Shown: positions 47,969-56,428 of the stretch, piece after piece
Numbering within the stretch: position 1 is the stretch's first letter
Layout: the number at the start of each line of letters is the position of its first letter
Assembly (NCBI GenBank): GCA_020632885.1
Contig: JACKEQ010000011.1
Location: forward strand, 109,995 to 173,994
Length of the DNA stretch: 64,000 nucleotides
From: Alphaproteobacteria bacterium
GTDB taxonomy: Bacteria; Myxococcota_A; UBA796; GCA-2862545
Direction of reading: 5' to 3'
Position numbers and translations under genes: made by a program
The notes under the pieces: generated by a model
What the model was told of the DNA's origin: nothing
The model's input: the letters and a program-made list of their open reading frames with translations, nothing else
Databases searched by the model: none

Positions 47969-49420
47969 TCAGGTGCGGAGGGCCGCCAGCCGTGCGCGGG
48001 CCGCGGGGTCGTCGGTGCGCTGGTGTGCGGTGCGCACGGCCTCCCGCAGGCGCTCGGCGACCCGGGGCCCGGGCCCGAGGTGCCCGCTCGCCCGCAGGTC
48101 CTCCAGACGCGCGTCCACATCGGCCTCCGCGAGCTCCTCGAGCAGCTCGCGCCGACCGTCGACCTCCAGGTGGTGCCGCGTGAGCCGGAGCACCCGATCC
48201 GCCCGAGCCCGGTGGGTTCGTCGGATGGACCCGGCGAGCGCCAGCACCAGGAGCGGGAGGGCGCCGACGAGGTAGGGAAGGGCACGCAGCGCGTAGCCCG
48301 ACGCGTTCTTGGTGCGGGTCCAGGTCGCGCGCTCTGCCGCCTCTCTGGCCGCGAGCCGACCGCTGGCGAGCTGGAAGGCAGCCCACTCCGCTTCCCTGAG
48401 CTTCGTCGCTGCTTCGATACGCTGGGGGATCAGGGCTGCACGGGGCGCAGGGAGGTCCAGGAGACGGTCGAGGTAGGCGTCGGCGTCCGCGGGCCTGGAG
48501 TCGTGGAGGCGCCGCGTGCCGAGCTCGAGAGGGGTGGTGATCTCCGCCCAGGTCGGGGCCCCACAGAGCGCGACACAAGAGAATGGCACCGGCGGCCGGC
48601 CGGGGTCGAGCAGCGTGAGCCCGGCGGACCCGATGGAGCCGGCGACCGTGGCGAGGAGGACCGAGACCAGGGCGACATCCCGAAGGGAGGCCCGGCCCCG
48701 TGCCGGGTGCACGAACCGGTAGACGTCCTCGTCGATCGTGCCCTGACGCACGTCCACCGAGCCCACTGCATGCCGCAGGCCTTCGAGGTCGCCCTCGTGC
48801 CCGTCGGCAACCAGGATGCGCAGCTGGGCATCCAGCGCCTGCCGATCGACCAGGGGGACGCGCGCGCCCGGGAACTCCACCGCCTCGGCACCGATCGTCA
48901 CCCTCCGCATGCCCGTGCGCCGCCTGCGACGCAGGGCCAGGAGGAACGCGACCTCGGCCAGCACGATTCCGGCGAGGGCTCCCAGCACACCGGTCCCCAG
49001 CGCGCCGTCGTGGAGGGCACGCAGGAGCCGGTGGAGGCGGATGGCGTCCCGATCGGCCGCCGCCAGGCGCTCGCGGGCCTCCACGAACGCCTCCCACTCG
49101 CCGGGCCGCACCAGCCGTCCCGAGATGGGGAGCACGAGCGACGGGCGGCTCTCCAGCCACGCCTCCGGGGTGTCGAGGGTCGTGGGGGGCAACCAGCGCC
49201 CGAGGTCCCCCTGTCGGATCGGCGCCCAGGCGGGCTCCGAGCAGACGGGCTTGCCCTGCGCACACGCGGCGCTCAGGGGCTCGGTGCTGGCGACCGGGAG
49301 CACCATGAGGGCCAGGAGCACCATGACGACGCAGACGGCCACGGCGGCCCGAACAGCCTTCTCCGTGCCTGTGGGGTCACCCTGGCCGGGATGCACGAAG
49401 ACGAACATCTCCCCCTGCAT
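47969..49420 (-). CDS. Hypothetical membrane protein
   Basis: A 483-aa protein with four likely membrane helices: about residues 24-48, 150-172, 242-265 and 380-400. Two extracytoplasmic domains separate them, the first with two Cys (SAACAQGKPVCSEPAW), the second with FSCVALCGAPTW, giving possible disulfides. The C-terminal cytoplasmic tail is charged and helical. No family recognised. ATG 49420 is preferred over 49441 because AGGGGG precedes it by 5 nt. It follows the TPR gene on the same strand. Confidence 0.65.
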   Translation of the reverse strand: MQGEMFVFVHPGQGDPTGTEKAVRAAVAVCVVMVLLALMVLPVASTEPLSAACAQGKPVCSEPAWAPIRQGDLGRWLPPTTLDTPEAWLESRPSLVLPISGRLVRPGEWEAFVEARERLAAADRDAIRLHRLLRALHDGALGTGVLGALAGIVLAEVAFLLALRRRRRTGMRRVTIGAEAVEFPGARVPLVDRQALDAQLRILVADGHEGDLEGLRHAVGSVDVRQGTIDEDVYRFVHPARGRASLRDVALVSVLLATVAGSIGSAGLTLLDPGRPPVPFSCVALCGAPTWAEITTPLELGTRRLHDSRPADADAYLDRLLDLPAPRAALIPQRIEAATKLREAEWAAFQLASGRLAAREAAERATWTRTKNASGYALRALPYLVGALPLLVLALAGSIRRTHRARADRVLRLTRHHLEVDGRRELLEELAEADVDARLEDLRASGHLGPGPRVAERLREAVRTAHQRTDDPAARARLAALRT

Positions 49421-49448
49421 GCCGACCCCCTGTGCTTGCATACCACGG

Positions 49449-51455
49449 TCAGGGACGCGGCAGGGCCAGGAGCCAGTCCGCGAACGTCCCGTCGCCTTCG
49501 CACATGCCGTCGTGCCAGGCGCGCACCAGCCCGAGCTGGTGCAGCCCTTCGACGTCTCCGGCTGCGGTGAGCCGGGCCTCCGCCTCCTCGAGCACGGAGG
49601 GATCGACGGTGCCCTGGAACACCATCACACGCCCCAGCATCCCGTCGTCACCGACCGAACGGAGCTCCCGGACAGCGACCCCGTACGCCGGCCTCCCTGC
49701 GAGATGCTCCACACGCGCGAGCTCGGCGCGCACCCACGCCGCCCAGCGGGTGTTCCCGGCCACCACGGCATCCTGCTGGGCCCTCTGGAAGCCCGCTCGT
49801 GCGGCGGCCAGGCGACCCTCCGCGAGATCCAGGTCCGCCAGGCAGGTCCGCGTGCTCGCCGCACACCAGCGGTCGCCCAGCGCCTCCTGCTCGGCGAGCG
49901 CCTCCCGCCACGCGGCTGTGGCGCCTCTCCGGTCGCCCCGCGCCATCCGGACGTTGCCGAGACCCGCCAGCGCGATGGCGGACCAGCGGCGGTCGCCCAC
50001 GGCGAGCAGCTCGGCCGACGCGGCCTCGTAGCAGACCCCGGCGGCGTCGAGGTCGCGCTCGCCGAGGGCCGCGGCCCCCAGGTTCACGAGGACGTTGCCG
50101 AGCTTGCGTCGGTCGCCGATGGCCTCCAGGAGCGGCCGGGCCTCCTCGAGGGCTTCCCGGGCCTCCCGGTTGCGACCCCCGTTGAGGTGGAGGTGTCCGA
50201 GGTCCGAGAGGGCCGCGGCCAGGAACCGCGTGACCCCGAGCTCCCGGGCCTCCCGCGCGACCGCCGTGTACGCCTCGCGCGCCACCTCGACGTTCCCCGC
50301 GAGCCAGTGGGCCTGCCCGAGGTCCAGCCGGATGGGGAGGGCCGCCAGCGCGTAGGTCTCCAGGGCGAGGGCGCGCTCGTAGGCCTGCACGGCACCGGGG
50401 AAGTCGCCGGTCGTCTGCAGCACGATGCCGAGCACGGCATGCGTCCGGGACCGCTCCTCGCCCCGACCCACCTCGTCATCGAGGGCGGTCCGCACGGTCG
50501 GCAGGGCCTGTCGATCGCCCAGGGTGAGCTGGACGGTCGCCAGCTCCACGCGGAGCTCGGGCCGCTCGGGAGCCGCGGCCACGGCGTCCTCGAAGTGCTC
50601 CAGAGCGGCATGGGTACGACCCTGTGCGCGCCGGGTCTGCCCGAGCGCGAGCAGGGCGTCCGCGGAGCCCGGCCTGCCGCGCAGCACCCGGTCGCGAAGC
50701 TCTGCGGCCTGATCCATGCGCCCGAGGTCGTTGGCGAGGGCCCCGAGGGACTCGGCCGCCAGCAGTGCGCGGCGCTCGTCCCCGTGGGCATCCACGAGGT
50801 GCAGCAGCCCCTCGAAGCCCGTGTGGGCGTCCTCCAGGCGTCCTGCCCTCCAGGCGGCCCGCGCTGCCGTCAGCCCCGCAGTCCAGGCGGCCTGGAGGGC
50901 CTCGGCACCGAGGTCACCCGACGGCAGCGCCAGGGTCGCGAGGCGCGGCATGCGGTCAGTGGAGATCGGAGACGGTCGTGGGTGCGGGGGTGGCGAGCGG
51001 ATCACGAGGACCTCGAGCAGCGGCCAGTCCCTCGCCTCCAGGGCGGCGACGATGGGTGCCAGGTCCCGTACGTGACCGCCGAGGTTCAGGGTCAGCCGCC
51101 GGACGTAGCGGGCCGACGGGTGCCCGAAGACCCGCGCCAGCACCTCGCCCATCGCCCTCAAGGGCTCGCGCCAGGTGAGCGTGAGCCCCGCCCACCAGCC
51201 GTGGGCCCAGCGGGCGTCCAGCACGAGCTCGGGCACGTCCGGCACCAGCCCGTGCTGGTCGATCAGCGCCCGTCGACGTGCGCGCAGGTCCCGCCCGGTC
51301 GGGCCCCACGGCGAGCGCCTGAGGGCCGCGTCGAGGGCGTAGAGGTCCCCGCGCGGGTCGCCGCGCTGGAGCAGGGCGTCGGCGAGCACGGCCCACGCTG
51401 CGGGGTCGTCCGGGGTCTGCAGGACCTGCGTGTCGTCGACGGGGGCCAGGGTCAC
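49449..51455 (-). CDS. TIGR02996 domain protein with TPR repeats
   Basis: A 668-aa soluble protein. Residues 12-42 form a TIGR02996 domain (DPAAWAVLADALLQRGDPRGDLYALDAAL). Residues 60-150 have leucine-rich-like strands, and 190-620 are about a dozen TPR units (ALLALGQTRRAQGRTHAALEHFEDAVAAAPE, AVLGIVLQTTGDFPGAVQAYERAL, LGNVRMARGDRRGATAAWREAL). It is likely a protein-interaction scaffold. GTG 51455 begins 1 nt after the upstream lipoprotein stop (TGAGGTG), so the two are coupled. Confidence 0.8.
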   Translation of the reverse strand: MTLAPVDDTQVLQTPDDPAAWAVLADALLQRGDPRGDLYALDAALRRSPWGPTGRDLRARRRALIDQHGLVPDVPELVLDARWAHGWWAGLTLTWREPLRAMGEVLARVFGHPSARYVRRLTLNLGGHVRDLAPIVAALEARDWPLLEVLVIRSPPPHPRPSPISTDRMPRLATLALPSGDLGAEALQAAWTAGLTAARAAWRAGRLEDAHTGFEGLLHLVDAHGDERRALLAAESLGALANDLGRMDQAAELRDRVLRGRPGSADALLALGQTRRAQGRTHAALEHFEDAVAAAPERPELRVELATVQLTLGDRQALPTVRTALDDEVGRGEERSRTHAVLGIVLQTTGDFPGAVQAYERALALETYALAALPIRLDLGQAHWLAGNVEVAREAYTAVAREARELGVTRFLAAALSDLGHLHLNGGRNREAREALEEARPLLEAIGDRRKLGNVLVNLGAAALGERDLDAAGVCYEAASAELLAVGDRRWSAIALAGLGNVRMARGDRRGATAAWREALAEQEALGDRWCAASTRTCLADLDLAEGRLAAARAGFQRAQQDAVVAGNTRWAAWVRAELARVEHLAGRPAYGVAVRELRSVGDDGMLGRVMVFQGTVDPSVLEEAEARLTAAGDVEGLHQLGLVRAWHDGMCEGDGTFADWLLALPRP

Positions 51456-51456
51456 C

Positions 51457-53454
51457 TCACGGGGCGAAGCGACCGATCTGTACCCTGCTGATCCCCGCGC
51501 CGGGCACCACGACGTAGCCCTGATCGTCGATCCGCACGTCTCCCGCGTTGCTGCCGAGCAGCGACGTGGTCCAACGCTGGGCCAGGGTGGGGAAGTACGC
51601 TGTGAGGCGCGGCGGGCCGGACGAGCCGTTCGCGGAGACGTACACCTGTCCGGTCGGCGCGACGGCGATCCCCGCCCCGCTGTCGGCTCCACCCAGGTCG
51701 ACCACGGTGGATCCGAGGTACCCACCCACGGTGTCGAACCGCCCGACCCAGGCGTCGGAGGTCGCGGACGGACCGCGCGCCCCGGTGACGTAGATCTCGC
51801 CGAGCCCGCTCACGGCCACCGCTTCGCACGTCTCGTCCACGCCGGAGTCCCAGGTGTGCGCCCAGAGCTTCGCGCCCGTGGCGTCGAGCTCCATGAGCCA
51901 GATGTCGCGCGTGGCGCGCTGCACGGTACCGCAGGCGACGAAGTGCCCCGAGAGCTCCCGCGCGAGCGAGCCACCCGGGAGCACGCCTGCCATGGGCTCC
52001 GTGTGGGGCGTGGAGATCAGGCCGGTCGTGCCGTAGCGATCGATCCGCACGCTGTCCGTCTGCACGGCGAGCACCCACCCCTCGTCCGAAGGGTCCACCG
52101 CGAGCCCGTACGCGCCCTGGCTCGCGAAGGTCACGGTCCAGTCCGGGGTGAACGAGGATCCGTAGCGCTCGACCAGCGCGAGCCCGCCCTCCTGCTCGCC
52201 GGCTGCGTAGGCACCGAACGTGCTCGTCGCTCCGACCGCGTGGTACCAGGACAGCGGACCGGACGGCCAGTCCGTGTCCGTGCTGTCCACGAACCCTCCC
52301 CCCAGGACGAACGCGCCGAGGTAGGCGACATTCGCGTCCCCGGAGCCACTCTCGTCCACGCTGGACGCCAGGAACGCGTACCCGGACGGGTCGAGCGCGA
52401 GGTGGGTGTCCGCGACCTCACCCCCCACGAACCGGTTGGTGAACCACACCATCTCGCCCGGGGCGGGCACGAGGTCTCCGCAGGGCTCCGGGTCGCACGG
52501 GCCCGGACCGGTCGCCACGGCGATGGTGCCGGTGTTCTGGCCGCCGCGCCCGTCCGTCGCGGTGACCCGGATCTCGCAGTCGTCGCCGGGCGGTACGTCG
52601 ACGAGGGTGAAGGAGGGGTCCTCGAGGGTGGGATTGTCGAAGAAGCCCTCGCAGGGCCAGAGCACCTCCCAGTCGTAGAGGAGGCCGTCCCCATCGGGAT
52701 CGACGACCGTGGCGTCCAGGTAGGTGGTGTCGTCGATGTCGATCTGCGTGGGCTCCGGGAGGATGGAGATGAGCTCCGGCGACCCGTTGAGGTCGACGTT
52801 CACGAAGGCAGCACCCATGCCGGTGCCCACCTGGACGACGATGTCGAGGGTGGCCGTCGCTCCGCTCGGGTCGGAGGCCGCCACGCGCAGGGGCACGCTC
52901 CCCGTGGAGTTGGGTGCCGTCCAGACCACGCTGGGGGAGGTGGGGTCGTCGAAGGACCCCGAGGGGGCGCTCCAGGCCCAGTCGAGCGGCTCGCTGTCGG
53001 GGTCCTCGGCCGTGACCGTGAACGACACCGTCTGGCCGGGCTCGACGGTGTAGGCGGACGCGGTGATGCCCGTCATCCGGGGCGCGCTGTTGAACCAGGG
53101 TGCGGGCGGGGTGGTCTCCTCCAGGAAGAGGGTGACCAGCGCCGTCTGGTCGGCCACGATGGTCACCGGGAAGGCCTCCCCCGAGTAGATGACGCTGGTG
53201 GCGTCCCACGCGTCTGCAGCGAACGTTCGGCCCGTCCCCGCCGGGAGATCCGCGATGGTGGTGGACCACCCGGACGTCGCGTCGCCCGGGATGTCCTGGA
53301 CGATCGACGGAGTGATGTCGGTCGCGGAGATGGTGAGCTCGATGCGTGTCACATCGGCGGGCGAGCGGGCGAGCACCAGGGCGCTGCCCATGGGGGCCGT
53401 GGAGTCGGAGGTGCAGCCCGCCAGCAGGGCGAGCGCGAGGATCGAGGGGCGCAT
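51457..53454 (-). CDS. Lipoprotein with PKD/Ig-like domains and a beta-propeller-like C terminus
   Basis: A 665-aa protein. Signal MRPSILALALLAGCTS has a lipobox (AGC, Cys14). Residues 20-110 are a DUF-type Ig module, 115-330 two PKD/Ig-like modules (VTAEDPDSEPLDWAWSAPSG, VVDPDGDGLLYDWEVLW, IRVTATDGRGG). Residues 335-665 repeat short strands of the SBBP/delta-60 kind (DTHLALDPSGYAFLASS, CEAVAVSGLGEIYVTGARG, IAVAPTGQVYVSANG), probably a propeller. ATG 53454 has AGGAGG 6 nt upstream and overlaps the preceding stop by 1 nt. Function: surface binding, details unknown. Confidence 0.75.
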   Translation of the reverse strand: MRPSILALALLAGCTSDSTAPMGSALVLARSPADVTRIELTISATDITPSIVQDIPGDATSGWSTTIADLPAGTGRTFAADAWDATSVIYSGEAFPVTIVADQTALVTLFLEETTPPAPWFNSAPRMTGITASAYTVEPGQTVSFTVTAEDPDSEPLDWAWSAPSGSFDDPTSPSVVWTAPNSTGSVPLRVAASDPSGATATLDIVVQVGTGMGAAFVNVDLNGSPELISILPEPTQIDIDDTTYLDATVVDPDGDGLLYDWEVLWPCEGFFDNPTLEDPSFTLVDVPPGDDCEIRVTATDGRGGQNTGTIAVATGPGPCDPEPCGDLVPAPGEMVWFTNRFVGGEVADTHLALDPSGYAFLASSVDESGSGDANVAYLGAFVLGGGFVDSTDTDWPSGPLSWYHAVGATSTFGAYAAGEQEGGLALVERYGSSFTPDWTVTFASQGAYGLAVDPSDEGWVLAVQTDSVRIDRYGTTGLISTPHTEPMAGVLPGGSLARELSGHFVACGTVQRATRDIWLMELDATGAKLWAHTWDSGVDETCEAVAVSGLGEIYVTGARGPSATSDAWVGRFDTVGGYLGSTVVDLGGADSGAGIAVAPTGQVYVSANGSSGPPRLTAYFPTLAQRWTTSLLGSNAGDVRIDDQGYVVVPGAGISRVQIGRFAP

Positions 53455-53870
53455 CAGGGGCCTCCTGTCGAGGGGGTGAGCGGGGGACCGGTGGTGATCT
53501 GCACGGCACCCGTGGCCTCGCCGCCGCGGTCGTCGGAGACGCGGACGGTGAGCACGCAGAGGTCGTCGGCAGGTCGGGAGTCGAGGGTGAACACGGGGTC
53601 CGGGAGCTCCGGGTCGTCGAAGGAGCCGTCGCAGCCCGCGGTCCATGCGTAGGCGAGCGGGTCGCCGTCGGGGTCCCAGGCGTCCACGTACAGGCCGGTG
53701 CTCTCGCCGGCGTCGATGCGCGAGGGGTCCGGCAGGACGGTCTCGATCACGGGGTGGGAGCCGAGGGTGACCTCCACGCCGGCCTCGCCGACCTCGTCGC
53801 GGCAGGCACGGCAACCCCCGAGCGCGACGAGCGCCGCGAAGGCGACGAGCCGGATGGGCGGGTGGGGCAT
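53454..53870 (-). CDS. Small PKD/Ig-like lipoprotein
   Basis: A 138-aa protein with signal MPHPPIRLVAFAALVALGGC (lipobox GGC, Cys20). The mature part is one PKD/Ig-like domain (VLPDPSRIDAGESTGLYVDA, DPDGDPLAYAWTAGCDGSF, LTVRVSDDRGGEATGAVQI), closely matching the second such domain of the next gene, VVDPDGDGLLYDWEV...CEIRVTATDGRGGQNTGTIAVATGP. Its TGA overlaps the next ATG (TGATG). It may have split from the larger protein or arisen by partial duplication. Confidence 0.75.
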   Translation of the reverse strand: MPHPPIRLVAFAALVALGGCRACRDEVGEAGVEVTLGSHPVIETVLPDPSRIDAGESTGLYVDAWDPDGDPLAYAWTAGCDGSFDDPELPDPVFTLDSRPADDLCVLTVRVSDDRGGEATGAVQITTGPPLTPSTGGP

Positions 53871-54026
53871 TCCTTCCTCCGCCCGCCGACACAGCAAGGC
53901 CCGTGCCGGCCCCGACCGACCGGTCTGTGCGGGCGGAGACCGATCGGACTGTGCGTTCCCGCCACCCCTGTGGGTGTGGGAATGCCCAGCCAACGCCGAC
54001 TCCACGCCTCCATGCGCGGTGGGGCC

Positions 54027-54042
54027 TGGCACGGCGCCTGCA
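54027..54042 (+). promoter_or_regulatory. Candidate sigma-54 (-24/-12) promoter
   Basis: TGGCACG-GCGC-CTGCA matches the sigma-54 consensus TGGCACG-N4-TTGCW except at one position, with GG and GC at the right spacing. It lies 21 nt before GTG 54064, so the transcript leader would be about 11 nt, just enough for the Shine-Dalgarno AGGAGG. Such promoters are common in Myxococcota and need an enhancer-binding activator. Confidence 0.45.
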
Positions 54043-54063
54043 AGCTCGCGCACAGGAGGTCTC

Positions 54064-54870
54064 GTGCGTCTCGTCGCGATCCCGCTCTTCGCAGCCTGTC
54101 TCGGGGTTCCGGATGCCCACGCGGTGTCCGGGGCCCACCCTCCAGCCATCTCGACCTGGGACACCCGGTCGTCGAGCGTCGTCCTCGGCTACCAGGAGTC
54201 GTTCGGGCTCGGTGGAACCCTGCGTTCCGCGACGTACAGCTCGAACTTCACGTCGTCCAGCGGGCGGCTCTCCTCGCAGTTCGCGCTGCACTACCTGGCG
54301 TACGGTCTCGACGACTGGCCGTCCGTGGCCCACGGCGCGGGCGGGAGCGCCATCACCCTCCACCAGTGGCCGTTGATCGGGGATCTGCGGGACGGGCCCG
54401 CCGACCTGGCGCTCGCCGTGTACGGAGGTCCGGCGGCGGCCCTCGTGATGAACGGTCGCGACAACCTCGCCATGGTGCCCGTCCCGTTGGGGCTCGGCGT
54501 CCCGATCAGCCCGTTCCACGAGCTCACCCTCACACCGTGGGCCGAGGTGGCGCCCACCCTCGAGGTGATCTCACGCATCGAGGAGGTGGACATCCAGGTC
54601 GAGGACGGCGTGCCCGTGGACGTCCAGCAGACCCTGGAGTCCGCCCTGGGCCTCCACGTGGGGATGCGTGTCCCAGCGCGTGGCGGGGTGGACCTGAACG
54701 TGCACGCCGGGCGGGTCGACTTCGCCGCGCGGATCGGTCTGTCCAGCCTGATCGACGAGCGCGGCGCGCGCCCGGTGGGCTCCATCGGACTGGGAGTCAC
54801 GGTGCACTGGGATCACCCCGCGGCCGGTGCGGGTGGGTGCCCGCCGTGTCCAGGGGAGGGGGGGGCGTGA
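54064..54870 (+). CDS. Exported beta-rich protein (possible outer-membrane barrel)
   Basis: A 268-aa protein. GTG 54064 (AGGAGG 4 nt upstream) starts a signal peptide MRLVAIPLFAACLGVPDAHA. The mature part has alternating hydrophobic strands and Gly/Ser turns typical of small outer-membrane barrels (SSVVLGYQESFGLGG, SSQFALHYLAYGL, LHVGMRVPARGGVDLNVHAGRVDFAARIGL) and ends near GLGVTVHWDH, followed by a tail with CPPC. No known family. Divergent from the PKD lipoproteins; 13 nt before the next gene. Confidence 0.65.
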   Translation: MRLVAIPLFAACLGVPDAHAVSGAHPPAISTWDTRSSSVVLGYQESFGLGGTLRSATYSSNFTSSSGRLSSQFALHYLAYGLDDWPSVAHGAGGSAITLHQWPLIGDLRDGPADLALAVYGGPAAALVMNGRDNLAMVPVPLGLGVPISPFHELTLTPWAEVAPTLEVISRIEEVDIQVEDGVPVDVQQTLESALGLHVGMRVPARGGVDLNVHAGRVDFAARIGLSSLIDERGARPVGSIGLGVTVHWDHPAAGAGGCPPCPGEGGA

Positions 54871-54872
54871 GG

Positions 54873-54878
54873 TAGGCT
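54873..54878 (+). promoter_or_regulatory. Candidate -10 element giving a leaderless mRNA
   Basis: TAGGCT is 5 nt before ATG 54884 (gggac between) in a 13-nt gap with no Shine-Dalgarno at the normal distance. It could start a leaderless transcript of the TIGR02996 gene, although read-through from upstream is also possible. Confidence 0.3.
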
Positions 54879-54883
54879 GGGAC

Positions 54884-56377
54884 ATGCCGTCCGATCCCCT
54901 CGACGCTGTCCGCAAGGCCCTCGCTGCCGGGCGCCTCACCGTGGCCATGGAGCATCTGTCCGCCGTCTGGGCGGAGGTCCGCGACCCCGACGTCGCGTCC
55001 GCCCTGGAGCGGCTCGGCGACGGGCTCGCCGCGATCCGGGAGCCCATCGCGCCCTCCCAGCAGGGCTGGCTCGAGCGGGAGGCGGAAGGGAACCCCGCGG
55101 ACACGGCCCAGCTCGCGCGTGACCTGCACCTCGGCGAGCCCGGGGCCGACCGGCTGAAGGAACGAGGGCAGCTCCTCGCGCAGCGCACCCCGGATCCGCG
55201 GACGTTCGCGGTGATGCTCGAGAGGGTCCACCGCCTGCCGTACGAGGGGCATGGGGCGATGTTCCAGAAGATCCTGGAGCGCCACGTCGACCCGCGGGCC
55301 TCCTTCACGCTCCCGCCCACCGAGCGGCAGTGGGGCCGGGATGGCTGGCAGAAGCGTCTCGATCGCGCGGCGAAGCTCGCAGCGCGCCTGCCTGCGGGAC
55401 CCATCCCCGGTGCCGCGGACCTCCGGGCCCTCGTGGACGCGGCCCTGGCCGGTCCCCGCGAACGTTGGCTGGAGACGCGGGCGCCCCTCGACGACGCCGT
55501 GATGGCGGACCTGATGCGGGCCGTGGTGGCGGGGGAGCCCGACGCGCGGCTCGTGTTCGCCGATCGCATCGCGGAGCACGACCCCGACCGGGCGACCTTC
55601 ATCCAGCTCCAGCTCGCGGCGTCCGAGGGCGATCTCCCGGCGCGCCAGCGAAAGGCCCTCGCGGCCCTGACGAAGCGGCAGCTCGACCTGCTCGGGCCCC
55701 TCTCGAAGGCGGTCAGCAAGAGCGGGCTCGGGGTGCGGGGGGGCTTCCTCGATGCCGCCAACGTCATCACCGCCTCGGATGCCGCGGCCCGGGAGCTCGG
55801 CGACGAGCCGTCCTGGGGCACGGCCCGCGCACTCTGGGCGAAGCACGTGGCCTTCTACGAGGGCGCGGGCGTGTCGGGCCTCTACAGCGCCGGATGCGCG
55901 ATGCTGCCGGACGACGGAGGCTGGTGGTGGAGCCACCGGGGCGGGCAGCCGCTCGAGCTCCCGCAGGTCCGGGGTCTCTCCCGCGGAGGGCCCTGGCCCT
56001 TCGAGGTGCTCCAGGTCAGGTCCAATGCCTCCACCGCCGACGACGTGGTCGCGGTCGCACGCGAGCTCCGGTGCCCACGCCTCCACACGCTGGCGGCCAT
56101 CGGGCAGGCCCTTCCGGTGGCCCTCGCGGCGACGCTGGGCGTCCGGGAGGTGGTCCTGCGCCCCCACGCGTACGACCTCGCGCGCCTGCAGGAGGCCCCG
56201 ACGGTGACCACGATCCACGTCGAGGACGTCTACCGCCTGGTCCGCGACCAGCAGGGCTGGGCGATCCACTTCCCACCAGGCTTCCGCGAGCAGATCGACG
56301 CCTCGGGCTACCTCCGGAAGCACGTGGCGCAGATCGAGCTCGATCTGCGCGGGATGGGCGCGCGCTTCCGGGGCTGA
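54884..56377 (+). CDS. TIGR02996-like domain protein
   Basis: A 497-aa soluble protein. Residues 202-250 carry a TIGR02996-like stretch (DAVMADLMRAVVAGEPDARLVFADRIAEHDPDRATFIQLQLA), with the family's 'xFADxxxExxDxxxxFIQLQ' layout. The C-terminal part has leucine-rich-like strands (LRCPRLHTLAAIGQALPV, VREVVLRPHAYDLARLQEAP). No enzyme motif. It precedes the signalling operon but has its own likely start signal. Confidence 0.7.
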   Translation: MPSDPLDAVRKALAAGRLTVAMEHLSAVWAEVRDPDVASALERLGDGLAAIREPIAPSQQGWLEREAEGNPADTAQLARDLHLGEPGADRLKERGQLLAQRTPDPRTFAVMLERVHRLPYEGHGAMFQKILERHVDPRASFTLPPTERQWGRDGWQKRLDRAAKLAARLPAGPIPGAADLRALVDAALAGPRERWLETRAPLDDAVMADLMRAVVAGEPDARLVFADRIAEHDPDRATFIQLQLAASEGDLPARQRKALAALTKRQLDLLGPLSKAVSKSGLGVRGGFLDAANVITASDAAARELGDEPSWGTARALWAKHVAFYEGAGVSGLYSAGCAMLPDDGGWWWSHRGGQPLELPQVRGLSRGGPWPFEVLQVRSNASTADDVVAVARELRCPRLHTLAAIGQALPVALAATLGVREVVLRPHAYDLARLQEAPTVTTIHVEDVYRLVRDQQGWAIHFPPGFREQIDASGYLRKHVAQIELDLRGMGARFRG

Positions 56378-56416
56378 GCGAGCGCTCACATCGCTCCCGC
56401 ACGGTGGTTCCCGGGG

Positions 56417-56422
56417 TTACAC
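56417..56422 (+). promoter_or_regulatory. Candidate -10 element before the cyclase gene
   Basis: TTACAC is 6 nt before ATG 56429 with no Shine-Dalgarno between, the same layout as other SD-less starts in the window. Confidence 0.3.
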
Positions 56423-56428
56423 GTGGCC

